Positions 38,951-46,227 of a stretch of 64,000 nt of DNA are shown in pieces; position 1 is the first letter of the stretch; each line of letters begins with the position of its first letter. The position numbers and the translations under genes were made by a program. The DNA comes from Coprococcus sp. Its GTDB lineage: Bacteria > Bacillota > Clostridia > Lachnospirales > Lachnospiraceae. The stretch spans positions 124,001 through 188,000 of the forward strand of contig JAGBHU010000008.1 of NCBI GenBank assembly GCA_017935345.1, given 5' to 3'. The notes beneath the pieces were generated by a model. That model was given only the letters and a program-made list of their open reading frames with translations, was not told the origin of the DNA and ran no database searches.

Positions 38951-39304
38951 CTACTTCTTTAGCTTCTCATTCCACTCATTTTCCTTAAATCCGACAAGCA
39001 CAAAATCATCTCCTGCTACAAGTGGTCTTTTTACCAGCATCCCATTGGAAGCCAGCAGCTTAAGCTGCTCCTCCTCACTCATATCAGCCAGCTTGTCCTT
39101 TAAGTTCATTTCTTTATATATCATACCACTTGTATTAAAAAATTTCTTTAATGGAAGACCGCTTTTTTGATACCATTTTTCAAGCTCTTCCTTTGTTGGA
39201 TGATCTTCCACAATGGCTCTCTCTTCATATTCCACATTATGCTCCTTAAGCCATAGAAGTGCCTTCTGACATGTTGAACATTTCTTATAAACAAGTACCT
39301 GCAT
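38951..39304 (-). CDS. ArsC/Spx-family thioredoxin-fold protein
   Basis: The 117-residue protein has CSTC at residues 9-12 near the start of a thioredoxin-like fold, KKFFNTSG at about 53-60 and the late RPLVAGDD block (about 93-100) of the ArsC/YffB/Spx family. Members include arsenate reductases and Spx-type regulators; the CxxC and full-length ArsC pattern favour a reductase-like role with unknown substrate. It is the first gene of the operon with the J-TPR protein (40 bases downstream), which hints at a thiol-stress link. Ribosome site AGGAGG precedes the ATG. Confidence 0.85.
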   Translation of the reverse strand: MQVLVYKKCSTCQKALLWLKEHNVEYEERAIVEDHPTKEELEKWYQKSGLPLKKFFNTSGMIYKEMNLKDKLADMSEEEQLKLLASNGMLVKRPLVAGDDFVLVGFKENEWNEKLKK

Positions 39305-39348
39305 TTCAAATCCTCCTTAAAAATGTAGTAAACAAAGAATGCATTTTC

Positions 39349-39422
39349 ATTATATTAAAAACAGAACCACGTTGCAATAGACAAAGCTGATGGAATACTA
39401 TACAAAGCTAACGGAATACTAT
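39349..39422 (-). promoter_or_regulatory. Promoter of the arsC/J-TPR/hscC operon with 21-bp direct repeats
   Basis: On the minus strand TTGCAA (39372-39377), 17 bases, TATAAT (39349-39354). Immediately upstream of the -35 lie two direct repeats, ACAAAGCTGATGGAATACTA at 39381 and the same with two changes at 39402, period 21 bp (two helical turns). The location fits an activator site. Confidence 0.65.
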
Positions 39423-39470
39423 CCATATGTCTGTCAGCCTTCCACTCAGAATTTTTTGGCATCAAAATAA

Positions 39471-39488
39471 CCGGAGCATAAGCTCCGG
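39471..39488 (-). terminator. Terminator of the MFS exporter gene
   Basis: CCGGAGC and GCTCCGG form a 7-bp stem with a 4-base loop, followed on the minus strand by TTATTTTG. Confidence 0.75.
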
Positions 39489-39500
39489 CTATCCACAATT

Positions 39501-40802
39501 TTACATATTCTTCTTTTCCAGTTCTCTGATATGTTTGGACCGCCTAAAAAACAGACATACACCGATTCCTGCAAAAGCAATGATAAAAAACAAAAACGCT
39601 GCACCGGAGCCTTTCCCTGTTCCGAACATTTTTGATAACATACTCACATCGCTTTGAGCTGCCATAACAGGCTCAAATACATAATCTACCAGAAATCCCC
39701 CCAGAAAATATCCAATCGGTATTGTAAAAAACTGCAATGAATTTCTTACAGAATACACCCGTCCCTGCATCTGTTCCGGTACATGCAGTCTCATAATGGC
39801 ATCCAGATTGGTATTCATGAGCGGTATCGCAATCCAACCCAGAAATCCGCCGATGCACCAGACAAGGGGTGTTCTTCCAAAGGCCAGTAAAAAGTTTTCC
39901 GTACTCATTGAAAACAACAGGCAATTACAAATTACCCGCACACGGCTTTTCGGTGCTTTGATTAAGGATGCCAGAATACTCCCTGCAAGCGTTGTCACTC
40001 CAATTACCGCATTTACAAGTCCCATTACCTTTTCACTTCCGCCGTTCCTTGAAAGCATCATAGCAGGAAATGCCGCATCATAAATAGATGCCACCAGATT
40101 GATTGACGACAAAAATAGTATTAAACCCAAAATTCCTCTTTCCCGCTTCAGGTATGTAATGCCTTTCTTTACTGCATCCTGCAATTTCTCGTTCTCTTCC
40201 GTATTTGGATTATTCTCAGGAATGCTGATACAAAATGCCAGTATCAGAAATGCCACTGCAAATGAAATCAAATCAAAAGCCACAATAGCACCCATCCCTG
40301 CAATTCCTAACACCGCTGTGGCAATAATCGGTGTCATTATGGAATTTAGTGAATTGGCAAAATAACGCAAGCCTCCAACCTTTTGATAATACTTTTTTGG
40401 CAGTACCTTTGTTACTGCCACTTCTGACGCCGGCTGCTGCACGGTATTCATCAAACCATTTACTGCATTGATCAAATACAAATGCCATATCTTCAGCGCA
40501 TCATTTTGAAGTAAAATCAACATCATAACCGTTGTCATCGCCGCTACGGAATCACAAACCAGCATCGTTATCTTTTTGTTCCACCTGTCACTTAATGCGC
40601 CTGCGAAAATACTGAGCAGAACATATGGCGCATAAGAGCTGACCATCAGTAATGACGTTACAAGTGCCGAACCTCTTTGTGTATAAGACCATATTACCAG
40701 TGCATAGCTTGTCATTGCACTACCCAGACCTGAAAAGGACTGTGTAATCCAAAGCAGCAGAAATGTTTTCATTTCCCATAATGTATTTTTTAATTTTTTC
40801 AT
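39501..40802 (-). CDS. MFS exporter, Mef/DHA3-like
   Basis: The 433-residue protein has twelve hydrophobic segments; the loop after helix 2 reads GALSDRWNKK, the MFS motif A variant of DHA3 drug exporters such as the macrolide Mef proteins. Helix 1 has LLWITQSFSGLGSAMT. The start is set by AAGGAG 9 bases upstream, which lies at a stem that can hide it. A 12-codon leader peptide and alternative pairings precede it (40804-40924), the arrangement of translationally attenuated antibiotic-resistance genes, so drug export is the likely role. The substrate is not known. Confidence 0.87.
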   Translation of the reverse strand: MKKLKNTLWEMKTFLLLWITQSFSGLGSAMTSYALVIWSYTQRGSALVTSLLMVSSYAPYVLLSIFAGALSDRWNKKITMLVCDSVAAMTTVMMLILLQNDALKIWHLYLINAVNGLMNTVQQPASEVAVTKVLPKKYYQKVGGLRYFANSLNSIMTPIIATAVLGIAGMGAIVAFDLISFAVAFLILAFCISIPENNPNTEENEKLQDAVKKGITYLKRERGILGLILFLSSINLVASIYDAAFPAMMLSRNGGSEKVMGLVNAVIGVTTLAGSILASLIKAPKSRVRVICNCLLFSMSTENFLLAFGRTPLVWCIGGFLGWIAIPLMNTNLDAIMRLHVPEQMQGRVYSVRNSLQFFTIPIGYFLGGFLVDYVFEPVMAAQSDVSMLSKMFGTGKGSGAAFLFFIIAFAGIGVCLFFRRSKHIRELEKKNM

Positions 40803-40803
40803 A

Positions 40804-40905
40804 GACTTTGCTCCTTATTCATAAATTCTGATTATTGAAGTCTGCAAAGTCCCAGAGCAGTCTGTCTACTCCATGCAATCCTGCCCTAAAAGACTTTGCA
40901 TGGAG
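40804..40905 (-). promoter_or_regulatory. Translational attenuator of the MFS exporter
   Basis: Three segments share complementarity: GCAAAGTC inside the leader peptide (40892-40899, element 1), GACTTTGC (40844-40851, element 2) and GCAAAGTC between ribosome site and start codon (40804-40811, element 3). Element 2 can pair with either. 2:3 pairing covers the last base of the ribosome site and the spacer to the ATG (off); 1:2 pairing (9 bp plus wobble) frees it. A competing 10-bp hairpin, 40896-40905 with 40869-40878, hides element 1. A ribosome stalled early on the leader would break that hairpin but leave element 1 free. Confidence 0.72.
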
Positions 40906-40924
40906 CTGTTGCAATACATAACAT
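40886..40924 (-). CDS. Leader peptide of the MFS exporter (MLCIATAPCKVF)
   Basis: ATG at 40924, 12 codons, TAG at 40886, with GAGGAAG about 8 bases upstream as ribosome site. Codons 9-11 (TGC AAA GTC) contain attenuator element 1 and codons 7-10 the left arm of the competing hairpin, so translation of this peptide must change the RNA fold. Lies 56 bases after the predicted transcription start. Its sequence was not recognised as a known stalling peptide. Confidence 0.62.
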   Translation of the reverse strand: MLCIATAPCKVF

Positions 40925-40986
40925 GATAACCGCTTCCTCACTTTCCTTTTAACGAACTATTCTCCAAATTGATTCGAATTGTTCAC

Positions 40987-41015
40987 ATTATACCATAGTC
41001 CCATTTTCCCGGCAA
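40987..41015 (-). promoter_or_regulatory. Promoter of the MFS exporter leader
   Basis: On the minus strand TTGCCG (41010-41015), 17 bases, TATAAT (40987-40992), with an extended TG before the -10. The start codon of the exporter is about 180 bases downstream. Confidence 0.8.
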
Positions 41016-41067
41016 TAAGCGATAAAAACAGCTGGCTATCAAAATACAAAAGACAACGGTCCATAAA

Positions 41068-41112
41068 AATACCCCTATATGACAATCCTCCGTCCTGCCA
41101 TATAAGGGTATT
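41068..41112 (-). terminator. Terminator of the trypsin-like protease gene
   Basis: The arms 41068-41081 and 41099-41112 (AATACCCCTATATG/CATATAAGGGTATT) pair with one mismatch; on the minus strand TTTTTATGG follows. Confidence 0.82.
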
Positions 41113-41132
41113 CATTGTAAAAGAATAATCTA

Positions 41133-42002
41133 TTAATTAAAAGCGTTTATCGATGATATAACCTCATCATCTATTGCCTTTGCGGTATTCTCTGCAACGC
41201 CTCCCATAACATGAATACCAATGGCTGTTTTGGCTGTTCCATCAGAAATCATAACAGGGGAGCCGCTGTTCCCTTCTGAAGTGCTGATTTTGTAATTCAG
41301 TATCTCTTTTGCCGAAACATAGCCGGAGGCTGCTCCGCCAGCCTCCCACATGGCTGTCGTTCCCGCTCCCTGTGCCATACTCGGATAGCCTGCGATTAAT
41401 ACATTTCCAAGAGCTGTACTTTCAGCTTCTGAAGCCTTTTTGATATTGATGACCCCCAAATCATCCATCGGCTCGTTCAGCTTGATAAGTCCCCAGTCAT
41501 AATGTCCATCGTCAGAAGTCTTCGCCACATAATTTGCGGATACTCTAAACCTGTTACAGCTTCTCACATGAGCCTTGTCCTTTGGCTCTCCTATAACATA
41601 GATTTCATCAGCCGGCTTTTCCTCCTGCTGGTCATAGATGTTATGTGCCGCAGTAAGCACAACATTATTCTTAATCATAAATCCTGTGCCTCTGTACATT
41701 TTATCTCCGAATTTCATAAGCAGCAGCACGATGGACTTGTATGGCGCTGTGTCAGGATGTACTACCCTTGTTCTCGTATCCGTACCAATGACTGCGCCGA
41801 CAACTTCTCCCTCGTTTGAACCGCCACGTTCTTCGACAGCAGCCCTGTCTGTAGTCGGCTCTATGCCTCCGATTCTTGATATCGTAGCGTCATTCAGACT
41901 TCCATCGTCATTTGCAAGCCCCGCCTCAATAAGACTGTTCCATACATCCCCACTTGTATCAAACGTCTTTTTCAGCACTGCTTCATATATAAAGTTGTTC
42001 AT
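41133..42002 (-). CDS. Trypsin-like (V8/Glu-endopeptidase type) serine protease without signal peptide
   Basis: The 289-residue protein has an intact catalytic triad: His120 in LTAAHNIYD, Asp169 in HYDWGLIKL and Ser246 in SEGNSGSP, in the order of S1 peptidases, closest to bacterial V8-like enzymes. About 80 residues precede the protease core and may be a pro-region or docking domain; no hydrophobic signal peptide is present, so it appears cytoplasmic or non-classically exported. ATG at 42002 was chosen because the ATG three codons earlier abuts GGGGGAG. It follows a WFEQ-motif protein gene by about 60 bases, on the same transcript from an SOS-type promoter region. Confidence 0.85.
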   Translation of the reverse strand: MNNFIYEAVLKKTFDTSGDVWNSLIEAGLANDDGSLNDATISRIGGIEPTTDRAAVEERGGSNEGEVVGAVIGTDTRTRVVHPDTAPYKSIVLLLMKFGDKMYRGTGFMIKNNVVLTAAHNIYDQQEEKPADEIYVIGEPKDKAHVRSCNRFRVSANYVAKTSDDGHYDWGLIKLNEPMDDLGVINIKKASEAESTALGNVLIAGYPSMAQGAGTTAMWEAGGAASGYVSAKEILNYKISTSEGNSGSPVMISDGTAKTAIGIHVMGGVAENTAKAIDDEVISSINAFN

Positions 42003-42061
42003 CGTTTTCATCTCCCCCTTACAGGATGAAGCTCATCCTTTTCATTCCTGTACCTGCTTCA

Positions 42062-42760
42062 TTAAACAATGCTCCACTTTTCATGCTCATACTTAATGTT
42101 GACTTCATTTTTCTGCGTTAAATTTACTTCAATAGCCGTTGATTTCATATCCGTAAACATGGTGCCTGTTTCTGCCTCCTGCTCAAACCATACTAATACC
42201 TTCTCAATCGGCTTTAACTTTGCACTGCCCAGCATACACTGATTCTCTGAAACATAAATTGGTGTAGAAATTGTCTTTCCGTCAATACCTGTAGAAAGCT
42301 GACAAACACCAAGGTGTGTTGCCTGATACTGATTATTGACATTGATGGCTGTAGTATCTCCACCTGTCACAGGATCTGAAAGAATACCATATTGGTCAAT
42401 TGTTGTTACCTCACCAAGTCCAATATTGACCGGATCTGATGAAGTTTCAACCTTAACGCCTGCCATGAATGTATCTGTCCGGAACGCCTGATACTGCGGT
42501 GTCCATGAAAATTTATTATTTTCACTAAACTCTTTATATGACTGCCATACTACATTATAGCTTTCCGAACCGACCTTCTTTGCAAAACACATTCTGTAGC
42601 CGCTATCCTTTAACGCCCTAAGGTCATCTGCGCTTATTTTCACATTTACCTGCTTTAATGTCGCTTTCAATGCTTCATTTAATGTCATTGTCTTTGAAAG
42701 AAACTCCTGTATACATGCCTCTTCCGCTTTTAATCTCTCATTAACATTTACCTGATTCAT
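42062..42760 (-). CDS. WFEQ-motif protein of unknown function, copy 1
   Basis: The 232-residue protein has an N-terminal helical part (about 1-45) and a beta-rich domain. It aligns throughout with the next gene: LKDSGYRMCFAKKV, NVVWQSY, YVSENQCMLGS and KVLVWFEQEAETGTMF are shared blocks. No signal peptide or membrane segment is visible. The start at 42760 has AAGGGGG 8 bases upstream. Upstream at 42833-42846 is a LexA-type box, and the protease gene lies directly downstream. I do not recognise the family; an effector or toxin role is only suggested by context. Confidence 0.72.
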   Translation of the reverse strand: MNQVNVNERLKAEEACIQEFLSKTMTLNEALKATLKQVNVKISADDLRALKDSGYRMCFAKKVGSESYNVVWQSYKEFSENNKFSWTPQYQAFRTDTFMAGVKVETSSDPVNIGLGEVTTIDQYGILSDPVTGGDTTAINVNNQYQATHLGVCQLSTGIDGKTISTPIYVSENQCMLGSAKLKPIEKVLVWFEQEAETGTMFTDMKSTAIEVNLTQKNEVNIKYEHEKWSIV

Positions 42761-42832
42761 AATAAAATCCCCCTTATTCATAATTTTCTTGTTCGATGCG
42801 ACGTCATCATCTACACTATTTATCCGTCGGTA

Positions 42833-42846
42833 CGAACATGCGTTCT
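42833..42846. promoter_or_regulatory. LexA (SOS) box before WFEQ copy 1 and protease
   Basis: CGAACATGCGTTCT fits the Gram-positive LexA consensus CGAAC-N4-GTTCG with GAAC and GTTC arms intact and one outer base changed. It lies 73 bases before the start codon; a clear -10 for this gene was not resolved. Confidence 0.62.
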
Positions 42847-42862
42847 ATTCAAAATAAAAAAA

Positions 42863-43486
42863 TTAACCCACTTTTTTCCATTGATATTGCTCAAACACAA
42901 TCTTCATACTGCTTTTTTCCTGCATATCCAACTGAATACTGGTACTTTCAGATATCTCCTTCGCACCGGTCATATATCTTGAAATTGCGATACCACTCTC
43001 TACCGACTGCTCAAACCACACCAATATTTTATCAACAGGTTTTGTCCGAAACCTGCCGGGAATCGATTGATTAGAGGATAAATAAAATGGAAGCGAGCTT
43101 GTGTTTCCATATATATCTGTGCATTCCTGACACAATCCCGGATAAACAGGCTGATACTGATTTATCATTCCTATACTATCCTGCTCCTTGAACTGGCTGA
43201 TTGATCCAAAGCATCCCTGCGCTTCCAATAAAATCTCCTGGCCGAACGATATTTTCTCCGGGGAAACATTTGCAAATACCTTTTTCCTGTCTTCTCTGCT
43301 CAGGCTGGCAAATATCTCGTACTTTTCATTCCATGTAATTTTGTTACTCTGCAAATAATCACCATACGCCTGCCATATCACGTTAAAATTATCATCGTCT
43401 ACCTTCTTTGCAATGCATAAATGATAACCATTGTCTTTTAAAACCTTATATTCATTTGTTCCTATTTCAATTACCAATTCTTTCAT
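42863..43486 (-). CDS. WFEQ-motif protein of unknown function, copy 2
   Basis: The 207-residue protein is a diverged paralog of copy 1: LKDNGYHLCIAKKV, NVIWQAYGDY, YLSSNQSIPG and KILVWFEQSVESG are the matching blocks, and the N-terminal helix of copy 1 is missing. It is beta-rich with no signal peptide or membrane segment. Its promoter (43559-43587) has a perfect LexA palindrome in the spacer, so it should be turned on by DNA damage. AAAGGAG precedes the ATG. The function is unknown; it could be a substrate or partner of the nearby protease. Confidence 0.72.
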   Translation of the reverse strand: MKELVIEIGTNEYKVLKDNGYHLCIAKKVDDDNFNVIWQAYGDYLQSNKITWNEKYEIFASLSREDRKKVFANVSPEKISFGQEILLEAQGCFGSISQFKEQDSIGMINQYQPVYPGLCQECTDIYGNTSSLPFYLSSNQSIPGRFRTKPVDKILVWFEQSVESGIAISRYMTGAKEISESTSIQLDMQEKSSMKIVFEQYQWKKVG

Positions 43487-43558
43487 AACTCCATTTTCTC
43501 CTTTATTTTTTCTATATCGTTTTTATTCTTGACAACCTATGTCATTTCTGATAACATC

Positions 43559-43587
43559 ATAATAGAACATATGTTCTATATTGTAAA
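43559..43587 (-). promoter_or_regulatory. SOS promoter of WFEQ copy 2
   Basis: On the minus strand TTTACA (43582-43587), 17 bases, TATTAT (43559-43564). The spacer holds GAACATATGTTC (43565-43576), the core of an 18-bp perfect palindrome (43562-43579) matching the LexA/DinR box. A bound repressor would cover the promoter completely. Confidence 0.8.
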
Positions 43588-43760
43588 GAATAATTTTTCT
43601 CTTAGATGTTCACAGTACAGCGATAATATGAAATTACAATTTACAACATATCCCTAAATAATATCCCCATATTTAATTTAGAACAACAACGCATGCCACA
43701 GCAATCAACATGCTTTGGCATATTCTTATGAAACAACAACAAAACAGGAGGAATGATGAA

Positions 43761-44168
43761 ATGAATAATTATCTTATATGGATTGACCAACATCCTGTTA
43801 CCGTAAGTGAAGATATCTACAAAACATATTGGAAGGGCAGACGAAAGGAAAGATACTTTACAGAAAGTGATATACATAATCATGTTTTCTATTATGACGC
43901 CCTAGATACCGAGGAAACAAACGGAAGTGATATTTTTCAGGATGAATCATGCCTGCCTATAGAGGAACAGGCTATCAAAAACATAGAAATCAATAAGCTG
44001 CACGATGCCTTAAAGCAGCTTCCCCAAAAAGATTATGATTTGATTAACAGACTTTATTTTTATGGAGAATCTCTGCGCACCATCTCTCAAAAAGAACATA
44101 TTGCTTTGTCGACCCTACATTATAAACACAAGCGTATATTAAAAAAATTGCGGGAGTTCATAGAATAA
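43761..44168 (+). CDS. Sigma-70 region-4-like protein
   Basis: The 135-residue protein has an acidic middle and a C-terminal helix-turn-helix like sigma region 4: LPQKDYDLINRLYFYGESLRTISQKEHIALSTLHYKHKRILKKL (read in parts over about residues 90-130). No region 2 is present, so it may be a phage-type regulator rather than a full sigma factor. AGGAGG lies upstream of the ATG; earlier in-frame codons precede the ribosome site. It is divergent from the SOS-controlled genes and ends just before a 24-bp repeat array. Confidence 0.7.
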   Translation: MNNYLIWIDQHPVTVSEDIYKTYWKGRRKERYFTESDIHNHVFYYDALDTEETNGSDIFQDESCLPIEEQAIKNIEINKLHDALKQLPQKDYDLINRLYFYGESLRTISQKEHIALSTLHYKHKRILKKLREFIE

Positions 44169-44197
44169 TGCAAATTTCCAGAATATTTTAAACAAAA

Positions 44198-44332
44198 TGT
44201 GGGATTATCACAATATCAAGACGTGAGGGTATCACGATATCAGGTTGTGGGGTTATCACAATATCAAGACGTGAGAGTATCGCGACATCAGGTTGTGATG
44301 GTATCACGATATCAGGTTGTGGTAATCCCACA
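44198..44332. repeat. Five 24-bp tandem repeats inside a 10-bp inverted repeat
   Basis: Units begin at 44206, 44230, 44254, 44278 and 44302 with an exact 24-bp period. Two versions occur: A (TATCACAATATCAAGACGTG) at units 1 and 3 and B (TATCACGATATCAGGTTGTG, with minor changes) at units 2, 4 and 5. Across each unit border the end of one unit pairs with the start of the next: CGTGA/TCACG, TTGTG/CACAA, CGTGA/TCGCG, TTGTG/CACGA, the last two by wobble pairs. TGTGGGATTA (44198-44207) and TAATCCCACA (44323-44332) enclose the array. It lies between converging genes. Confidence 0.85.
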
Positions 44333-44351
44333 CTTTGAAATTTGTTCACAT

Positions 44352-44936
44352 TCAGCCTGATACGCTATCACTTTTCAGTTTCTGCCTGCATCGCTGATAA
44401 TCAGGACAATAATTCCCCACCAAGCACCAAAACTCCTTTGAATGGTTCATATATACCCTGTGTGCCAGCTCATGTATGATTACATAATCCATCAGTTCCT
44501 TTGGCATATAATACAGCTTGTAATTAAAGTTCAGATTACCCTTACTGCTACAGCTTCCCCACCGTGTCCGCTGATTTCGGATTGTAATTCTGCCATAGGA
44601 AACCCCCATAATTTTTGCGTAATATGAAACCTGTTTCAAAAAAGTTTCCCGAATAGCCACCAATTCATCCTTCGTCAAAGAAGAAATTGCAGGAATCTTC
44701 TCAACCGTATCATTTGCAGTCCTATCCATCATGACTCTGACATCTGTAAGCTTCCTGATTACCCAATCGCTATGCTTCTCTATAAATGTACGGATATCCC
44801 TGTCCGTTATATAATAAGGTACTCTCGCCTTTACCAGTCCATTCCGTATCTCCAGACTGAGCGTTTTCCGCTTACTTCGTATCACGGAAATATTTATGTT
44901 CTCTGTTTCTGTAATAATATTGAATTCTGTAAGCAT
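44352..44936 (-). CDS. YgjP-like zinc metallopeptidase (DUF45/M48 type)
   Basis: The 194-residue protein carries the family signatures RTRWGSCSSKGNLNFN and HELAHRVYMNHSKEFW, with zinc ligands from HELAH and the later His. The start at 44936 has AGAGGG upstream; an ATG 14 codons earlier does not. YgjP-type proteins are often encoded with type I restriction or DNA-repair genes, but none are adjacent here. It converges on the repeat array at 44198-44332. Confidence 0.87.
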   Translation of the reverse strand: MLTEFNIITETENINISVIRSKRKTLSLEIRNGLVKARVPYYITDRDIRTFIEKHSDWVIRKLTDVRVMMDRTANDTVEKIPAISSLTKDELVAIRETFLKQVSYYAKIMGVSYGRITIRNQRTRWGSCSSKGNLNFNYKLYYMPKELMDYVIIHELAHRVYMNHSKEFWCLVGNYCPDYQRCRQKLKSDSVSG

Positions 44937-44994
44937 ATGATTATTTCCCTCTGTATCAATCGTTTGTTCTGTTGCCATACGGCAGGAAGTATTC

Positions 44995-45084
44995 TTATTC
45001 TGTTATCGTCGGATGATTATGCTTTGCCCACCTCTTAAACTTATATACACTTTTATGTAACCGTTTTTCGTTTACCGTACCCAT
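44995..45084 (-). CDS. Possible small basic protein (29 aa)
   Basis: ATG at 45084 with CAGGAG 6 bases upstream opens a 29-codon frame rich in Lys, Arg and His (MGTVNEKRLHKSVYKFKRWA...), ending TAA at 44995, just upstream of the YgjP-like gene. The ribosome site is good, but there is no conservation evidence. The remaining 45085-45250 holds only the copy 1 direct repeat (45110-45205). Confidence 0.35.
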   Translation of the reverse strand: MGTVNEKRLHKSVYKFKRWAKHNHPTITE

Positions 45085-45109
45085 ATATTCTCCTGAATGT
45101 CATATCATT

Positions 45110-45205
45110 TGCAAACTTAATTATACTATTTCCATACGCCATTTACCGCTATAAAACGTGAGACATAACAACGAAGCTTATACACGCAGAATATAACTCC
45201 ATACA
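45110..45205 (+). repeat. About 95-bp imperfect direct repeat, copy 1
   Basis: TTGCAAACTTAATTATACTA and the following 75 bases (to CAGAATATAACTCCATACA) recur at 46993-47100 with scattered changes and one short insertion. The two copies face the same way and flank the block 45251-46932. Confidence 0.8.
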
Positions 45206-45250
45206 CACAGGTAACTTCTCGGCAAATATATCATCAATCATTATTTATTC

Positions 45251-46015
45251 CTACCCCAAATACTTTTCTATCACACTCTGCTCTACAACCGCTTTACCAA
45301 GCAAAGTCAAAGCCTGCTTCGGGCAATTATTTATGCACCTGTAACACATTGTACACCGATTATTCTGCACGACTTTCTTATCTATGATTTTTATATTATT
45401 CATGGGACATAATTTCTCACACTTGCCACAGCCTATGCATTTATCTTTATCTACTTGCAGTTTATCTGAATAATTTTTCGTTTTGTGCCCAAAATACAAT
45501 CTCTGTCCAAAGAAACCAGCCATACGATATAAGATTCCTATTCCCTCTTGTGGCGGTTTCCCTGATTTCAGAAGTTGAACAGTTTTCTTAATCTTATCTT
45601 CTGACTTCTTAACAAGCTCCCTGTTCTTCTCTAACGGACGTTTTAATGCCTTTTCATCACCTATACTATCCGGCATTTTCAAATGTAAACCACCAAGAAT
45701 TTCTGCTCCTTTTCTCTGCAAAATTCTTCCCAGAAGTCCTGCACCATCACCACTAAACAATCCCATTGTAGCAATAATAAAAATCCTCTTTTTCTTCCAC
45801 AATTCATTATTATCATTTATAAAATCACGCAATATCTTCGGCACAGTGCTATATTGCACCGGATATGCAAATACAAGCAGGTCATCTTCTTTTACTGCCC
45901 GGGTGACATTATCATTTTCTATCGAAAACACCTTAGCATCTTTATCATATTCACTACAAAACAATTCTACTGCGTATCTGGAATTACCGGTTCCGCTAAA
46001 ATATATTCCTACCAT
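45251..46015 (-). CDS. EFR1-type flavodoxin-ferredoxin fusion
   Basis: Residues 1-150 form a flavodoxin domain (FSGTGNSRYAVELF binds the FMN phosphate), and residues 190-245 carry two 4Fe-4S motifs: CIGCGKCEKLCP and CTMCYRCINNCP. The family, EFR1-like ferrodoxins, is frequent in Clostridia and probably moves electrons between ferredoxin and partner enzymes. Ribosome site AGAGGGAAAACAGAGAG precedes the ATG. The gene lies 200 bases after a membrane protein gene. Confidence 0.92.
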   Translation of the reverse strand: MVGIYFSGTGNSRYAVELFCSEYDKDAKVFSIENDNVTRAVKEDDLLVFAYPVQYSTVPKILRDFINDNNELWKKKRIFIIATMGLFSGDGAGLLGRILQRKGAEILGGLHLKMPDSIGDEKALKRPLEKNRELVKKSEDKIKKTVQLLKSGKPPQEGIGILYRMAGFFGQRLYFGHKTKNYSDKLQVDKDKCIGCGKCEKLCPMNNIKIIDKKVVQNNRCTMCYRCINNCPKQALTLLGKAVVEQSVIEKYLG

Positions 46016-46227
46016 CTCTCTGTTTTCCCTCTGTAAAAACTGACATACCCATAGCCTCTGATTTTAATTTTTTATTTTTCCCAAACGATCTGCCAAAATA
46101 TGTAATACCTTGATTAATGGTTTCTCTCGGCTTTACCACAAACTGCTCTGTTATATGAGACTGTATTGCTCCAATCAGCACGTCTTTACATACAGCCATA
46201 TTTATAATTAAACAGTATTATTGTGCA

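Noticed and set aside
41133-44168. Prophage
   Set aside because: LexA boxes and a sigma-like gene are suggestive, but no structural, integrase, terminase or lysis genes are present.
44198-44332. CRISPR array
   Set aside because: The 24-bp units are contiguous without unique spacers and no cas genes are present.
45996-46199. 67-codon minus-strand frame before the EFR1 gene
   Set aside because: No ribosome site, overlaps the EFR1 start, and no recognisable motif; may be a decayed end of another gene.
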